This document shows positions 24,440 through 37,489 of a stretch of DNA of 64,000 nucleotides, piece by piece; the stretch's first letter is position 1; each line of letters begins with the position of its first letter. Location: contig NC_037651.1 in the NCBI RefSeq assembly GCF_003254395.2, positions 6,888,001 through 6,952,000 of the forward strand. The letters are read 5' to 3'. A model generated the notes under the pieces. That model was given only the letters and a program-made list of their open reading frames with translations, had not been told where the DNA came from and searched no databases. The position numbers and the translations under genes are program-made. This DNA is from Apis mellifera. Taxonomy: Eukaryota; Arthropoda; Insecta; Hymenoptera; Apidae.

Positions 24440-25390
24440 ATAAAGTGTATTATATTTACTATATTTTGTGTTCTTTTGCAATTTGCATCAACTGCACCTG
24501 TGATGATTCTTATAAGTATGGATTTTTATGATGGAGTTCGAATAGAGTATTTACTATATTTCGTGTCCTTTTGCAATTTGCATCAACTGCACCTTTAATG
24601 ATTCTTATAAGTATGGATTTTTATGATGGAATTCGAATAGAGTGTTTACTATATTTTGTGTCCTTTTGCAATTTGCATCAACTGCACCTCCAATGATTCT
24701 TATAACTATGGATTTTTATGATGGAGTTCGAATAGAGTGTTTATTATATTTCATGTCTTTTTGCAATTTGCATCAATTGCACCTCTGATGATTTTTATAG
24801 ATTAATAATCGAATGGAGTTCCAATGGAGTGTTCATTATATTTCGTGTCCTTTTGCAATTTGCATCAACTGCAAATGATCCTTATAAGTATGGATTTTTA
24901 TAGATTAATAATTAATAGAGTTCGAATAGAGTGTTTATTATATTTCGTGTCCTTTTGCAATTTGCATCAATTGCACCTCTGATGATTTTTATAGATTAAT
25001 AATCGAATGGAATTCCAATGGAGTGTTCATTATATTTCGTGTCCTTTTGCAATTTGCATCAACTGCAAATGATCCTTATAAGTATGGATTTTTATAGATT
25101 AATAATGAATAGAGTTCAAATAGAGTGTTTATTATATTTCGTATCCTTTTGCAATTTGCATCAATTGCATCTCTGATGATTTTTATAGATTAATAATCTA
25201 ATGGAGTTCGAATAGAGCGTTTATTATATTTCATATCCTTTTGCATAAGAGTATAAGTATAATCGTTTATCAGTTAGGCTAATTCTTTTCCATCAACTGC
25301 ACCTGATAAGTATAGATTTTTATACATTTTATAATAACTGAACGGAGTTCGAATAGAGTTCGTATATTATATTATATGTCCTTTTGTAAA
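24440..25390. repeat. Tandem array, about 8-9 units of 95-105 bp
   Basis: CCTTTTGCAATTTGCATCAA recurs about every 100 bp from 24472 to 25145, with degenerate units continuing to about 25390. Units also share TTATATTTCGTGTCC and GATTTTTATAGATTAATAAT. Two slightly different unit types alternate in the middle part (a higher-order repeat). Confidence 0.93.
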
Positions 25391-26000
25391 AGATGATATA
25401 AAAACGAAACGGAACTATTATTTGAATGAAAATATTCTGCAGAAGATATAAGTACCTTTGATACGAGATTATCGAGTGAACAATCGAATCCTCCACCGAA
25501 GGGGTTCTCGACCGAAACTACTTTTACCGAAATCTATCGCGCGCACCAAGAAAAACCGGAGCCAGTCAAAGGAACCAGCATTCGGGATAGATCTCGACTC
25601 GATTAATTATCAATTATGGATACACCGTGTGCAAAAAAAAAAAAAAAGGAAAGAAAACGATTCCCGATTCCGTTTCCAAAGGGTCTCTCCTCCACCACCG
25701 CCGATAGTTTTTTTTTCCCCTCCTTTTTTTCCATTTCGCCGCTCGTTCGAAATCGATTTCCGGGAACCGGGGGACTTTTCAATGCAATTAAAAGCGGAGA
25801 ACGGGCGCGCGCGGTGTTTCGATTCCTTGAACGACAGTCGTAAATATCGCTTAGGCGCCAGCCGGTGCCACAAATCAGCCGTGTGTGCGTCTCTCTCCCA
25901 TCGTGCGCTGCGCCACTGTATCGCGCAAAACCTAGAGAGAAACGTTGTTGGTCGGACGGCGTAGGTTGTTTCCCCGGTTTCGCCACGGAACATAGGGGGA

Positions 26001-26002
<2 letters not shown>

Positions 26003-26033
<31 letters not shown>
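26003..26033. repeat. (CT)n microsatellite
   Basis: About 15 CT units in the 12.7-kb intron. Confidence 0.94.
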
Positions 26034-26036
<3 letters not shown>

Positions 26037-27479
26037 GACGACGCTCGATCGAGCGTTGAACGAAGAGAGGAGACAGGCCTGGCCTCGAATTAATATTCGG
26101 CCGGCGATTTAGATTTAGAACACGAATTTGCTGATTAGTTTCTCTCTCCTAGCGCCGCGGACGACTACGATACGGGTGGTGCACCACCACCATCATGATG
26201 TCCCTCCCTCTTCCATAAATGCGGGGGGCTCTCGACTCGAGATTCGGTGGCCGAACCTTACTTACTTACCCCTGCAGGGGAGGGGAGGGGTCAAACAGGA
26301 GGGACATTTGTCAGACTTCACCCTCCAAGCGCGACAAGTGCGCCGGACACGTCTTAATATATGCATTCAAACGGCCGATGAACACGACTTTACGACTTGT
26401 TCGGTGTGGATAACCGTTCTTGGGGAGAATGAATTTGTTTCGAATCGTAGTTTTCTATATATGGGGAGGAGAGGAAGGATTCGCGGAGGAAGAACAGGGA
26501 GGGACTCGAAAATTTTTCTCTGAGAAAGGAGATTCAATACAATATCAATATATTGCTTAGATTGTATTCAACTGATTCTGTTCTCTTTTTCTTTTTATAT
26601 ATAAAATACTCTCGTTGCCAAATTAACGATCACAATTTTATCGAGGAAAGAAAAATTCCAATTCGTTTTTCGAATTTCTCGAAAGAGGAGGAACAAATAT
26701 ATATATATATATATGTGTCCAGCGATTCGACCGATTAGACTTGTGGATTAACGAAGGCTCGTGGCTGTCAGTGTCGGAGGATAGCCCCGTTTTCGTTGTC
26801 AGTAAGGGAGGAAGGCTCTAAGTGAGCTTTATCCTCGTTTTATCTTGTTTTCTAACCACCCCTCGATCTCGACTGTTAGGACGAGCATCGGTCATCTAGG
26901 CGCTCCATTTAATCCTGCTGGAAAAGAACCCCCCGTGGCGTGGAGACAAGTGGGGATATCCTGCGGGATAAGAGAAAGAAGAGAGAGAGAGAGGAAGAGG
27001 GAGAGATTGGGGAGAGGCGGGAAACCGGCGGGATGTCGCTAATTCGACCCTTCGAAACTTGACCTGCTCGACTTTCTCCTAGTCCACTTCCACTTTAATT
27101 TACGACATTATTTTCCACGAATCTTTTTAATTGTCCGTGGCTAATGTCTCCGTTTAATACGGCCTCCATGCGTACCGGATGTATTCTCTTCGAGACGAAT
27201 GATAGATTCGAAAAAAAAGAATTATCCTCGGAGGAGATGGAGTTGATGGAAGTTCCAGAGATCGGATCACGGTCGAAGCAGATTGTACGTGCTTCGATTA
27301 AATATATTCAATATGGAATATCTTTGAAATCTCGTTTCGATAAAAAGAAATATAAATTTAATCTATTTCTGTTCTCGCTGTCGTCGTCACACTCAAGACA
27401 AGCCTCGATCGATATTTTTGTGCAGCAAAGAAGAGGACAGGGATAGAGATGTCTTCATTTAACATTTAAACCTAAAATA

Positions 27480-27910
27480 TTCGCTTATAATTTGAATTTT
27501 CGTATAAACTAAAATACGACTTCTTTTAAGAATACAAATGTTTAGATCAACTCGAAACACGATTTAATTAAAAAGGGTTCCTTTTCGTATTATATAATTT
27601 ATCCCTGCATTTTATTTTTCTTAAAAGAATCACTGTTCCAATACGTTATCACAAACTTAAAATACAACGTTTTCTCAAGATATAAGCGTTTAAATCAACT
27701 GGAAACACGATTTCTATTTAATTAAAAGGGTTTCTTTTTTGTGTAACTTCTGCATTTATCCTTTTTATTTCCCTTAAAAAGCATTGTTCAAAATTCGCAT
27801 TATCGCGCGATATCACGAACTCGTCGTTATTAAAACGCGACATTTCTCGACAGGAGGAGGAGGAGGAACGTTTAAATTGGCTGGAAACCACGGTTCCTTG
27901 TTTAATTAAC
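27480..27910. repeat. Decayed tandem array, 3 units of about 150-180 bp
   Basis: GTTTAGATCAACTCGAAACA, GTTTAAATCAACTGGAAACA and GTTTAAATTGGCTGGAAACC mark successive units at about 27539, 27688 and 27870, each followed by TTTAATTAA. The third is the most diverged and higher in GC. Confidence 0.75.
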
Positions 27911-30053
27911 CCGCCGATCGGGGGGATCCATTAGCGGTGTCGGGGATTCCTTTCGATTTTCCGAGGGGAGGAGGAGGCAAGGAGAGCCGGCGTCCCGGTT
28001 GCGGAAACACGGGGCAACCCGCGCGTAATTCCCCCTCTCCCTCCCCCCCCGCTTTTAAGCTCCCGATTACACGCTCCTCTCTCTCTTTCTCTCTCGTGTA
28101 AGAGGATTATATTTTGACTTTGTTGTGGCGCTCGAAGACGTTCGTTAGCGAAATCGTTACGGCGACGATCTTCTCCTTCTTCGCGTCGTTAGACCCGAAA
28201 CGAGAAACCGCGCTCCTTAGGATTTCGCCGCTAAATTCATCCCCTTCCTCCTTCCTCCTCTTTCTCCTCAAGGATGTTGCTCGGATGCGAGACAAGAAAG
28301 TCCCTTTTTCCATCCATTTCGAGAAAGGATTGGGTGAATTTGGATGACGAAACGGCAGGTGAAGGATTAAATCGCGGGGAGGAGAGAAAGAGAGGAAGGA
28401 AGGAAGGAGGAAAGAAAGGTGGAAAAATCATTATTTACTGGATGGCGGAGATTGTGGAACTGGAAGCATATTCGGGCGAGGGTTGGAGTCGGAGGGTCTG
28501 CGGAAGGGCCATCAATCTTTCATTCACGGGACGGAATTCGAAGTTATGAATGAAAGTTGCGAAAGATACGATGTCGCGCCGCCTGCCTTTTAACGCGCCT
28601 TCGATTTTGATCGAAGACCTCGACAGACTTCGCCCCGAGATTTTCTCGTCACTCGACGAGAACGGGAAACTTCCAATTCGATACGATATGTGATCCTCTT
28701 AATGACATTTTCATCGATCTCGATAATTTTATATATATATATATATAATTTTTAAGATAATATTCGTTGATAAATCGTAGATAATTATTAAGAGGGAGAG
28801 ACGCGTTAAAGGAGAAACGATGGTGATGGAGGATTTTTGCGCTTGGGATGCTTTTTCTTCCGATTGAACTCGGTTTCCCAGAAACTTGGGGATTTGATTT
28901 TCTGGAACCGAGCAGGCTTGGAAGCTCGTCGATCATCCGATTTCACGGAGTAGTATGAATTTCCTGCAACCGTCCCGCCCAATTCCGTTTTTTCCCTCCT
29001 TTTTTCCCCGATTTTTACCCCCTCTCCTCCCTTACGTGTCCCTTTCTTCCTTTCTCTCTCCTTCCTTCTTTTTTTTTTCCCTCCTTTTCCCCTCGCTATT
29101 AAGCCGATCTCTCTCTCTCTCTCTCTTTCTTCCCCTCCTCGTTTCTGTGTCACGGCACCTCTTCCCGCGGGACGTCCGACACGGCTGTCCGTGTGTTCTT
29201 TTGATTTATCGACCTTAATTAGTCGAGGATTCTATGAAAATTGCTAATGCGGATGCCCTGCTGCGTTTCTTTCGCTTCCTACACGCGTATACGCGTCGCC
29301 TCGGATTTGCCACGACCGTGTTAGACGACTGTGCTCGAAGACGGGGAAGACGGGTTTTAAAATTTCATTTCATCGATCGATTTCGACGATCGATTTCTCT
29401 CTCATCCCTCCGCGATATTCCTCCTTTGTTATTCTCGTTTACGAGGCAGAGGGAGGAAGAATAGCGAAAATAGGAGGCCTCAGGTGGCTTGAACAATTTT
29501 CCGATTAATTTGGCGTAATTGATTTCACGCGATAAGGACAGATAATAATCGTTCGATTAGAAGATGAGATCGATCGATTAATCTCGATGAGCGCGTTGAG
29601 ATAAGAGAATAAAGGGACGCGAGAACAACCCCCACCCCTTCCGTTTATGTGTATCGCAACATGGGGCGAATCTTCTCGGCGGAGAAAGTGGAAGGAAAAA
29701 AGTTGGATTCGACGAGGGATTTCGGCCCGTTTCCATCGATAAAATCCTAAGGAATCGGAGATCGGGGAAACGTTGTCGAGGAAACTTGTCGAGAGTTGAT
29801 CCAGTCCAAGTTTTTGCCCACCCCTTTCGACGCCCGTTTATGGTTTCACTGCCCTCGGATGGCACTTTAGGGAAATACACGAGCGCCCCCAGACTCTATT
29901 GGCAACCTATAAGTACGAGCCTATTGTGCGTTATTAGCCAATAAAACCCGCTTGTTTCCTCGAGACACGATCCGGAAATTCCTCCTCTTGCTCTGCATTT
30001 TCTTTATGCATATATTTATATGTATACTGCTTTTTAAAACTTTTTCTTCTCCC

Positions 30054-30795
30054 TATTTCGCTCAATTTCGTGCGAATTTGTTCAGAATTATTCGGAAATT
30101 AAATCATTGAATCGTAATCATCGTAATAACTTTTCTTAAAATATTTATAATTGATCTTCAGCTTTTCAGAAATTAAAAAAGATTTAATGTTCGGCCTCTT
30201 CTTTTCACTCATTGTTCGAAGCGGATCTTTATTATTACTTGAAACAAAATACCTCTATTTCGCTCAATTTCGTGCGAATTTGTTCAGAATTGTTTGAAAA
30301 TTAAATCATTGAATCGTAATCAATTATATCGAATTATAAATATCAATTATAAAAATATTTATAATCGATGTTCTTCAGCTTTTCAGAAATTAAGAAAGAT
30401 TTAATATTCGGCCTCCTCTTTTCTCTCATCGTTCGATTCGAATTGTTCAGAATTATTCGAAAATTAAATCATTGAATCATCGGTAATTTGATTTTCTTAA
30501 AATATTTATAAATGATGTTCTTCAGCTTTTCAGAAATTAAAAAAGATGTAATATTCGGTTTCCTCTTTTCACTCGTTTGATTCGAAATCGGATTTTTATT
30601 ATTACTTGAAACAAAATACCCCTATTTTGTTCAATTTCGTACGAATTGTTCAGAATTATTCGGAAATTAAATCATTGAATCATAATCATCGATCGACAAA
30701 TCTTCAGTTTTTCAGAAATTAAAAAAGATGTAATAATTGGTCTCCTCTTTTCACTCATCGTTCGATTCGAAGTCGGATCTTTATTGAAACAAAAT
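30054..30795. repeat. Tandem array, about 4 units of 150-215 bp
   Basis: TTTTCAGAAATTAAAAAAGA-like segments recur near 30164, 30379, 30527 and 30707, and AATTATTCGGAAATTAAATC-like segments precede each. GGCCTCTTCTTTTCACTC variants also repeat. Confidence 0.9.
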
Positions 30796-33014
30796 CAAAC
30801 AAGCGATCGATATTTGCACTTCCTTCGATATTATTATCCCCTCTTCTATATATTTATCTAGCAAATAGAACAATTTTCACTTTTGCCAGGCTAAGAAAGA
30901 TATACGATATCGATATATCTTTCGAAAGGGTTGATTTAACGGAATCGAGGGTTAAAAGACTTTGGATATATCCCCGATCCTCCCTACGCATCCCTGATTA
31001 GCTTCAAGCTCCTCCGTATTTCCGATTAAACTCGATAGCGAACGAGATCCTATCGTGCACCCCTCGTGCACCGTAATTGGAGGCCCGTAAGGGTGGACAT
31101 TTGAATTCATTCGGAGTAGCTCGTTCCTCTCGACCATCCCTCCCCTCCCCTCCCCTCCCCCTTTCTATAAACCAAAGTCTAACTCCGTTTCTCTTCTTAC
31201 CTCTGCTGCAATTAATTTTTTCCCTCTTCGATATCATCGATAAATAATTCCATTCCAAAAAGTACTGATTATTATCCGTAAAACTCGTGCCTTCGTTACT
31301 TTTTCCAAGAATCCGGGATCAACCCTTTTTTTCAGTTCCTTTAACTTGAAATCATTTTTAAATGAAGAAATTTGTCGGATATTAAATCTATATTGTTTTC
31401 TGAGATATTTTAACAATAATTAAGTGATTATCGAGATGCGTTCTGGTTAATTTGTCGTTTAATATATTTCATTTTTATTTTATTGAGAGCAAATTACTTA
31501 CAATCTATTATTAACTATTATTCTTATTTTTCATTCGTTTCTATATTTCTCTTATACCACATTTCTTTATTTTCCTTCTCTTTGTCGTTGATTCCTTGAT
31601 AGAAAATTTATTCGTTCGAACTAATTTCATTACTATATTTTTACGAAACTCGAAACCTTTGAAAATAATATTTCTATCGACTGTCAAACTAATTTGAGGT
31701 AAAAAGAAACCATTCGATGGTATATTATTCCACGCTTTATAAGATAAAGAGTTTAGAAATTTATCGAGGATTTGCTTCTATCTAAATAGCTTATTTATCA
31801 ACTCATCTCTATAATAATACGTAATATATCTCTATATCAAAATTAAAAAAAATTATAATTTTCATAATATTTGTTCAATTATTCTATATTTAACAACGGA
31901 GACTGAATTAGAAAAAGAAAAAAATAAATATTATATCATTTTTATCGAGATTAATTAAAATTATAAATCAATTATATCCATATTTTAAGAAATTTATCGG
32001 TGAATTTATTCATTTTAAAAATTTCAAACGTGAATAAATATTATCGTCGTTCGAATTAACGCTCTTGAGTTATCAAACCGAGCGAGAATCACCATTCAAG
32101 CGGAAAGAATTGACGCACAAATAATTTCTTTAAAAAATTATTTTAAGACTGCCCTCGAGACTTTGCAAGCTCGTGCTAAATCTTGGAAATCTCCAAGAGC
32201 ATCTCGAAAGCTAATTTCAGCGCCTGATTCCAGGTGAAGGTGGTCTCTCGAACCTTGGAAAAGGGGTTGGAGGAGTCGAGTTCCTCTTGTAATTAGGGGC
32301 TTTGGCGCGGAGGTGGTGGACATTCGAATTCATTGGAGGCCGAGGCTGTCTCGAGGGAGGGGTGGTTTACCCTTGGGCGTAAAACTGTCTGAACATGACG
32401 TAACGCTCCTGAAATGCCCGGATAGGAGAGCTGCCCCGGTTTTTGCGCTTGCCGGCCAGCCAACAATGGCCGCTTCTTATGCGGCTCTGGTCACCGTATA
32501 TTATTAATTACTGTATTAATCTCGCCGACCGTGAGCAATCTATTATACACGGGGATAAGAGGCCTGCGGCGTCGTCGTCGTCGTCGTCGTCGAAACGTCG
32601 TCCACTCCCTTCGACCACCACCCTCCCCGACCACCACCCTCCCTTCGACTCCACCCTCCCCGATCCGCGACTTCGTAACTTGGAGGGGGTGCGTCGATGT
32701 AATCTGACCCCCGCCGCTGGTGTTAACGAAGAGTTGGGCGGAGGAAAAGGGTGTTAAAGGAATCTTGAAATTGTCCGTCGCTGCTTGGCCGAAGGGGTTG
32801 AGGGAATCGATGCGAGGGAGGGAAAGGGCGTTTCGTAGAACGATCTCACGCTGTTTATTCTCCTTTTGACTTCGTTTCTTTTTTGGGAAGATTTTTCGAA
32901 CTTTCCAACTTTCTCTCTCTTTTTTACTTTGCGAATTTTCGAAGGTTTTTAAAGCGAGAAGAAGAGAAGAAGAGTATACCAAATAATAATATTCTTTTTT
33001 CCTTTTATTTTCAG

Positions 33015-33145
33015 GTTTGTGCGCGGCGTGCATGTTGGCGAGAGTGGAGCAAGAACGTTTGGAGAGTCTCAAGTACGACAGGGCGACGATTTATATAAAG
33101 TGCGTGGAGGATAACGAGGATACGAAGTCGGAAAACGACAGTGAG
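33015..33145 (+). CDS. USP48: USP48 exon: end of third DUSP domain
   Basis: The acceptor TTATTTTCAG ends at 33014 and the donor GTAAGG starts at 33146. Two bases complete the split Ser codon and the exon ends in phase 0. Residues 603-645 contain the C-x-x-C (Cys604, Cys607) that closes the third DUSP unit, then a helix and the strand ATIYIKCVED. An acidic stretch ends the exon. It matches the LCPEC...ATIYV region of vertebrate USP48. Third-position GC is about 72% (31 of 43). Confidence 0.92.
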
Positions 33146-33605
33146 GTAAGGATCTCGTAGGTAAGGATCAGGAAATTCGAGGCCGAGTCGTAAGGTTGTA
33201 CACGTAAAAATTATTATTCGATATTTCGAGGAAGGCAAGGAAGCAGCGGATGGATTTTTGTTTAATGGGCTAGGCGCCGAGTCACCCGGACCCGTTGTTG
33301 GAACCGGTCCACCGTTTCAGATTGATGCCGGTCGATAAGGAGATTGGCCCCGTTCTCGTTCATTTCTCCACGATAATAATCGTCATTACGTTTTCGAGGC
33401 TTAAAGCCACAGCTGCTGCTTCTTCTCTTTCGTTTCTTCTTCTTCTTCTCCTACTTTTTCGTTCCTTTTGTTCTTTTCCTCCTTCCCTTCTTTTGCTCCT
33501 CTCCTCTCTCGATATCACGAGACGAATCGACGAGGAACGACGCTAAAGGGTGTACGCGATTTCACGATGTTTGAATGGTTTCTTTTTTTGCGGTTCCTCA
33601 CGAAG
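33146..33605 (+). other. Intron of 460 bp
   Basis: Bounded by GTAAGG and CTCACGAAG. A short intron between two exons otherwise flanked by very large introns. It contains a CTT/TTC-rich stretch around 33417-33500 and nothing else recognisable. Confidence 0.88.
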
Positions 33606-33725
33606 ATGCCCGCCAAGAGACCGAAGCTGGAGAACACGAGGCCGTCGAGGACCAGGCGGAACTTGAAGGGGTCCCACGAGCTCAAAGTTTCCTCGGAGAT
33701 CACGTTGAAGGAGCTGAAACTGATG
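33606..33725 (+). CDS. USP48: USP48 exon: basic NLS-like stretch and start of ubiquitin-like domain
   Basis: A 40-codon exon, phase 0 at both ends. The acceptor CTCACGAAG ends at 33605 after a pyrimidine tract, and the donor GTGAGT starts at 33726. It begins MPAKRPKLE and continues with a TRPSRTRRN stretch. The two basic clusters (residues 649-653 and 657-666) look like a bipartite nuclear localisation signal, at the place where vertebrate USP48 has KR/RR-rich sequence. From residue 670, HELKVSSEITLKELKLM is the first hairpin and helix of the ubiquitin-like domain. Third-position GC is extreme, about 90% (36 of 40). The ATG is internal; I see no reason to treat it as a start. Confidence 0.9.
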
Positions 33726-34839
33726 GTGAGTGTGTTCTTAAATAATTAATAGTTTTCAACTATTCCCTTATATTAATACATATTTCAACGAATGAAATAC
33801 AAGTATCATATCCAAATAGATCCACGTGTTGTGTGAGAAGAAAAAAAAGGAAAGAAAAAGGGAAGTGTTAGAAATATAATTTACGATTTCTGAGAATCGA
33901 AAGGAGGAAAAATTCCACGATAATAGATTCTTCCCTTTGGCATCCGGCCAACTAAACAAACATAATTTGCTCCATTTTAACGCGTTCCCCGATCGATCGT
34001 AGTTACAGGGAATGACAGTGATCGCGGTATAATTGAATGAAATTACTCTTGCCGTGTTTTTACGAGGGATCGTAAGGATCGTTTCCTCGGGTACGAGGAG
34101 GGAAAAGGTTGGTCCCTCCTAAAATCGGACACCCTGTAAACCAGCCTCTCTCCCTCTCCCTCTCTCTCTTTCTCTCAACTTGGCTCTCCTTCGCGGTGGA
34201 CGAAAGTAGTAAATCCGTAGTTATGGCTGGTTAGCATATGCCCGAGCCCCGCCGGTGTGCTTAAACTATTAAGCGTATTTATATTGCGAGGCTGTGGACC
34301 ATCTCCTTCTCCTTCATCCGAGGCCACCGGCAAAAAGCCGAAAGAGCATAAACCTCGCGCTAATAACAGGCCTTCTCCGCTTCTCCATTCTCCACTTCGC
34401 TCCACTTCGCTCCACTCCGGGCCCTTTTCATACCGGTGGCTCTTTCCATCTCCTCTTTTTCTCTCTCTCTCTCTCTCGCGCGCTTTTTCTACGCGAACAG
34501 TTTTCGTTACGGATTCGTTAACGTTACGACGAATAGAAGGGATAAGGATTATATTCCTGCTCGAGTCGGATGCGGTGTAATGGACGTACGAGGGCAGGTT
34601 TTCGAGATTTCGTTTTTCGGGAAAATTGAGAAATTGGAGTTGTTCGGGAGAGGAGATTGTAATTTTGGGGGGATGATTGAGATGGCGGAGAGAATGAATG
34701 AGGGGACGTGGAATAGTTTAGGATGAAGGTTTTTAGGGAAAACTAGGAAATTGGAGTTTTCGTGTAATTAAATAAATCGAGGAATAATAAGTATGGGATG
34801 TCGTTTAAGGAACATTTAAAGTTTAATGAAAATTTTAAT

Positions 34840-35870
34840 ATCAAGAAAATGAAGGATTCGATGAATAAGAGGTTGAAAGAATTTTGTGAAAGACTCTGAA
34901 ATTACTTCAAAGTTTAAAAAAAAAAGGATTCGATGAATAAGAAGTTGGAAGAATTTTGTAAAAGACTTTGAAATTATTGGAAAGTTTAAAAAAAAAATAA
35001 AAGATTCTATGAATAAGAAGTTGGAAGAATTTTGTAAAAAACTCCGAAATTACTGGAAAGTTTAAAAAAAAAATAAAGGATTCGATAAATAAGAGATTGG
35101 AAGAATTTTATAAAAGATTGAAATTATTGAAAAGTTTAAAAAAAAAAAAATAAAGGATTCGATGAATAAGAAGTTGGAAGAATTTTGTAAAAGATTTTGA
35201 AATTACTGCAAAGTTTAAAAAAAAAATAAAGGATTCGATAAATAAGAGGTTGAAAGAATTTTGTAAAAGACTCTGAAATTATTGGAAAGTTTAAAAAAAT
35301 ATAAAGGATTCGATGAATAAAAGATTGAAAGAATTTTGTAAAAGACTCTGAAATTATTGAAAAGTTTAAAAAAAAGTAAAGGATTTGATAAATAAGAAGG
35401 TGGAAGAATTTTGTAAAAGACTCCGAAATTACTGGAAAGTTTAAAAAAATATAAAGGATTTGATAAATAAGAAATTGGAAGAATTTTGTAAAAGACTCCG
35501 AAATTACTGGAAAGTTTAAAAAAAAAAATAAAAGATTCTATGAATAAGAAGTTGGAAGAATTTTGTAAAAGATTTCGAAATTAAAATTGTTGCGTAATTC
35601 TACTACTGCAAAATTTAAAATACTGAGAAAAAAAAAAGAAAATTTATTTGACGAATAAGAAGAAGTTGGAAGACTTTTGTAAAAGACTTCGAAAATACTG
35701 GAAAGTTTAAAAAAATATAAAGGATTCGATGAATAAGAGAAAGAATTTTGTAAAAGACTTCGAAATTAAAATTGTTGCGTAATTCTACCACTGAGAGAGA
35801 ATAAAGTTTAGAATACTGAGAAAAAAAGAAAAGGATTCGAGGAACAAGAAGAAGTTGGAAGAATTTCTTT
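34840..35870. repeat. A-rich tandem array, about 12-13 units of 75 bp
   Basis: The unit core is AAGTTTAAAAAAAA, AAAGGATTCGATGAATAAGA, GTTGGAAGAATTTTGTAAAA and GACTCCGAAATTACTGG, recurring about every 75 bp. Two later units carry an insert (ATTGTTGCGTAATTCTAC), suggesting subfamilies. Confidence 0.94.
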
Positions 35871-37489
35871 TCATCGATGAAAAAGCTTTCCGTGCTTTAA
35901 ATTCGCCTGCCATACGTACTCCCATACGAAAATAAAATTAACACACGCGTCCCCATTAAACCATCCGCGAGGAAGGAATTTTTAAAAAGCCGGTTTTACA
36001 TATTAAAACTACCGTTCGGTTGGAAACTTCTAGCTCGGCCACTTATATTTTATTGCCGGCCCGAGAAGGACGAGACAAGACGATCTTACCCCGCGGTAGA
36101 TCTATCTCTCTCTCTCTCTCGCCAACGCCATTGCTTGGTTAACGAATTTTTCTCCCCGGGTTTCCCGCAAAAAGCGAGGAAACCGGGCAAAAAGGACTGA
36201 GAGAGCTGGTGGCTCGTCTCAGTTTTACCGCAATAATTGCCACTCTCCTCCTCCAGTAGTAAAACTCTTAAATTCAAGCCGGCCACAGGGAGATGCCTGT
36301 GTCCAGCCCTATTTCCCTGCCCATTCAATTCTTCTGATCGATGGATCGGCAACGAAGCGCAAACAGTCGGAGATTAGACGGCTCGAGCGTTATTTGGCCG
36401 ATCGAGCAAAAGGGTGCCGGTTTCTTCCACGACGGGGAGGAGAGGGAGGGATAGGATTTGCGTTTGACAGGAATAGGATAGTTTTCCTAGCCTTTTTGCC
36501 TGTTGGCAAAAATCTACGAATTTCATGGTCGGATGCGGACGAGTCGCGAGCGAGGCAAACCGGGCCGCCGGTGCTCCTTTTACGTAATAATAATCATCGT
36601 AGTAATAACGATCGCCACCTGTAAATATTACTTTCTACTCCACTTCTGTGTCACCAACCTTTCCTCGCTTCTCTCTTTCGATTTTTCTTTCTTTCTTTTT
36701 TTTTGCAATCCTCTCAACCGAGGATTGGTCATCGCTTTTTTCGTCGCGCGAAACCGAGCTGTTCGCCACGGTTTGGAGAAGAATTTTGCCGAGGAATTGT
36801 AAACTCGAGGCTGCGCTGTTATCGTGCAAAAGGGTTCTCTCAGAAGTTTTGATATTCTTTTCGATCTCTGTTCATCGACATTGCGCGTGCACTTTTCGAC
36901 AGATCTCTCTTTCCTTTCTTTTCGTATTTTTTCCTTATTCTCTTTCTTCTCTTATTCTCTTTCTTCTGCTATTGTTCCCAAGTAAGTTTCACAGAGACAT
37001 GGAGAGACACTGGTGTAGTTGGAATTAGGGGAAGAATATCTGCGAGATGTTCGATTCGAGGTTCGATATCGAGTAGGTTTTCCGTTCGATCTCACCTCGT
37101 TGATGTCCAGTTGAAGGATGCGCGAAGGAGTGGGACGGAATCGATGATTCATCGACGTGGGTGTAACGGAACTAATTTTTGGAATTTAAAATCAATTTCA
37201 CAGCGGACCGTCCATTGTTTCTTGCCGTGTCACCGCGAGCTCGATCGGCCCATCATAGAGATTCCTAACTCGCACAAGAAGCGATTCTTCTGAAAATTGG
37301 ATCCAAAGTGATGGCCAGCGATAGATAGATATTGGGGGCTCCGACAGCGATTCGTTTTATGATGTTCCTTTCGAAATCTTGTCCTCTTCGATTAAAGAAG
37401 AAAATCTAACGTCGATCGTGTTATATTTAACGCGTGTCCGGAATCAATCGCACGTTTCCTCGATGAAAGAACATTACGAAATACTTAGC

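Larger units (their letters stand above)
20355..33014 (+). other. Intron of about 12.7 kb
   Basis: Bounded by GTGAGT and TTATTTTCAG. It holds four tandem arrays (about 22290-23110, 24440-25390, 27480-27910, 30054-30795). It also holds a grainyhead-like inverted repeat at 22062-22077, a GC-rich block at 23150-24380 with core-promoter-like words, a long CT tract (26003-26033) and a TCG trinucleotide tract near 32569-32592. 31420-32100 is AT-rich without recognisable content. 32200-32480 is mixed sequence of higher GC. Open frames here fall in low-complexity DNA and show no family resemblance. Confidence 0.85.

Noticed and set aside
26128..26523. 131-codon open frame in the 12.7-kb intron
   Set aside because: No recognisable domain and frequent low-complexity stretches; length is compatible with chance in a local GC-richer patch.
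36952..36988. Pyrimidine tract followed by CCCAAGTAAGT
   Set aside because: It looks like a ratchet splice site, but the AG and GT overlap (AAGTAAGT) rather than abut, so it cannot act as acceptor and donor in sequence.
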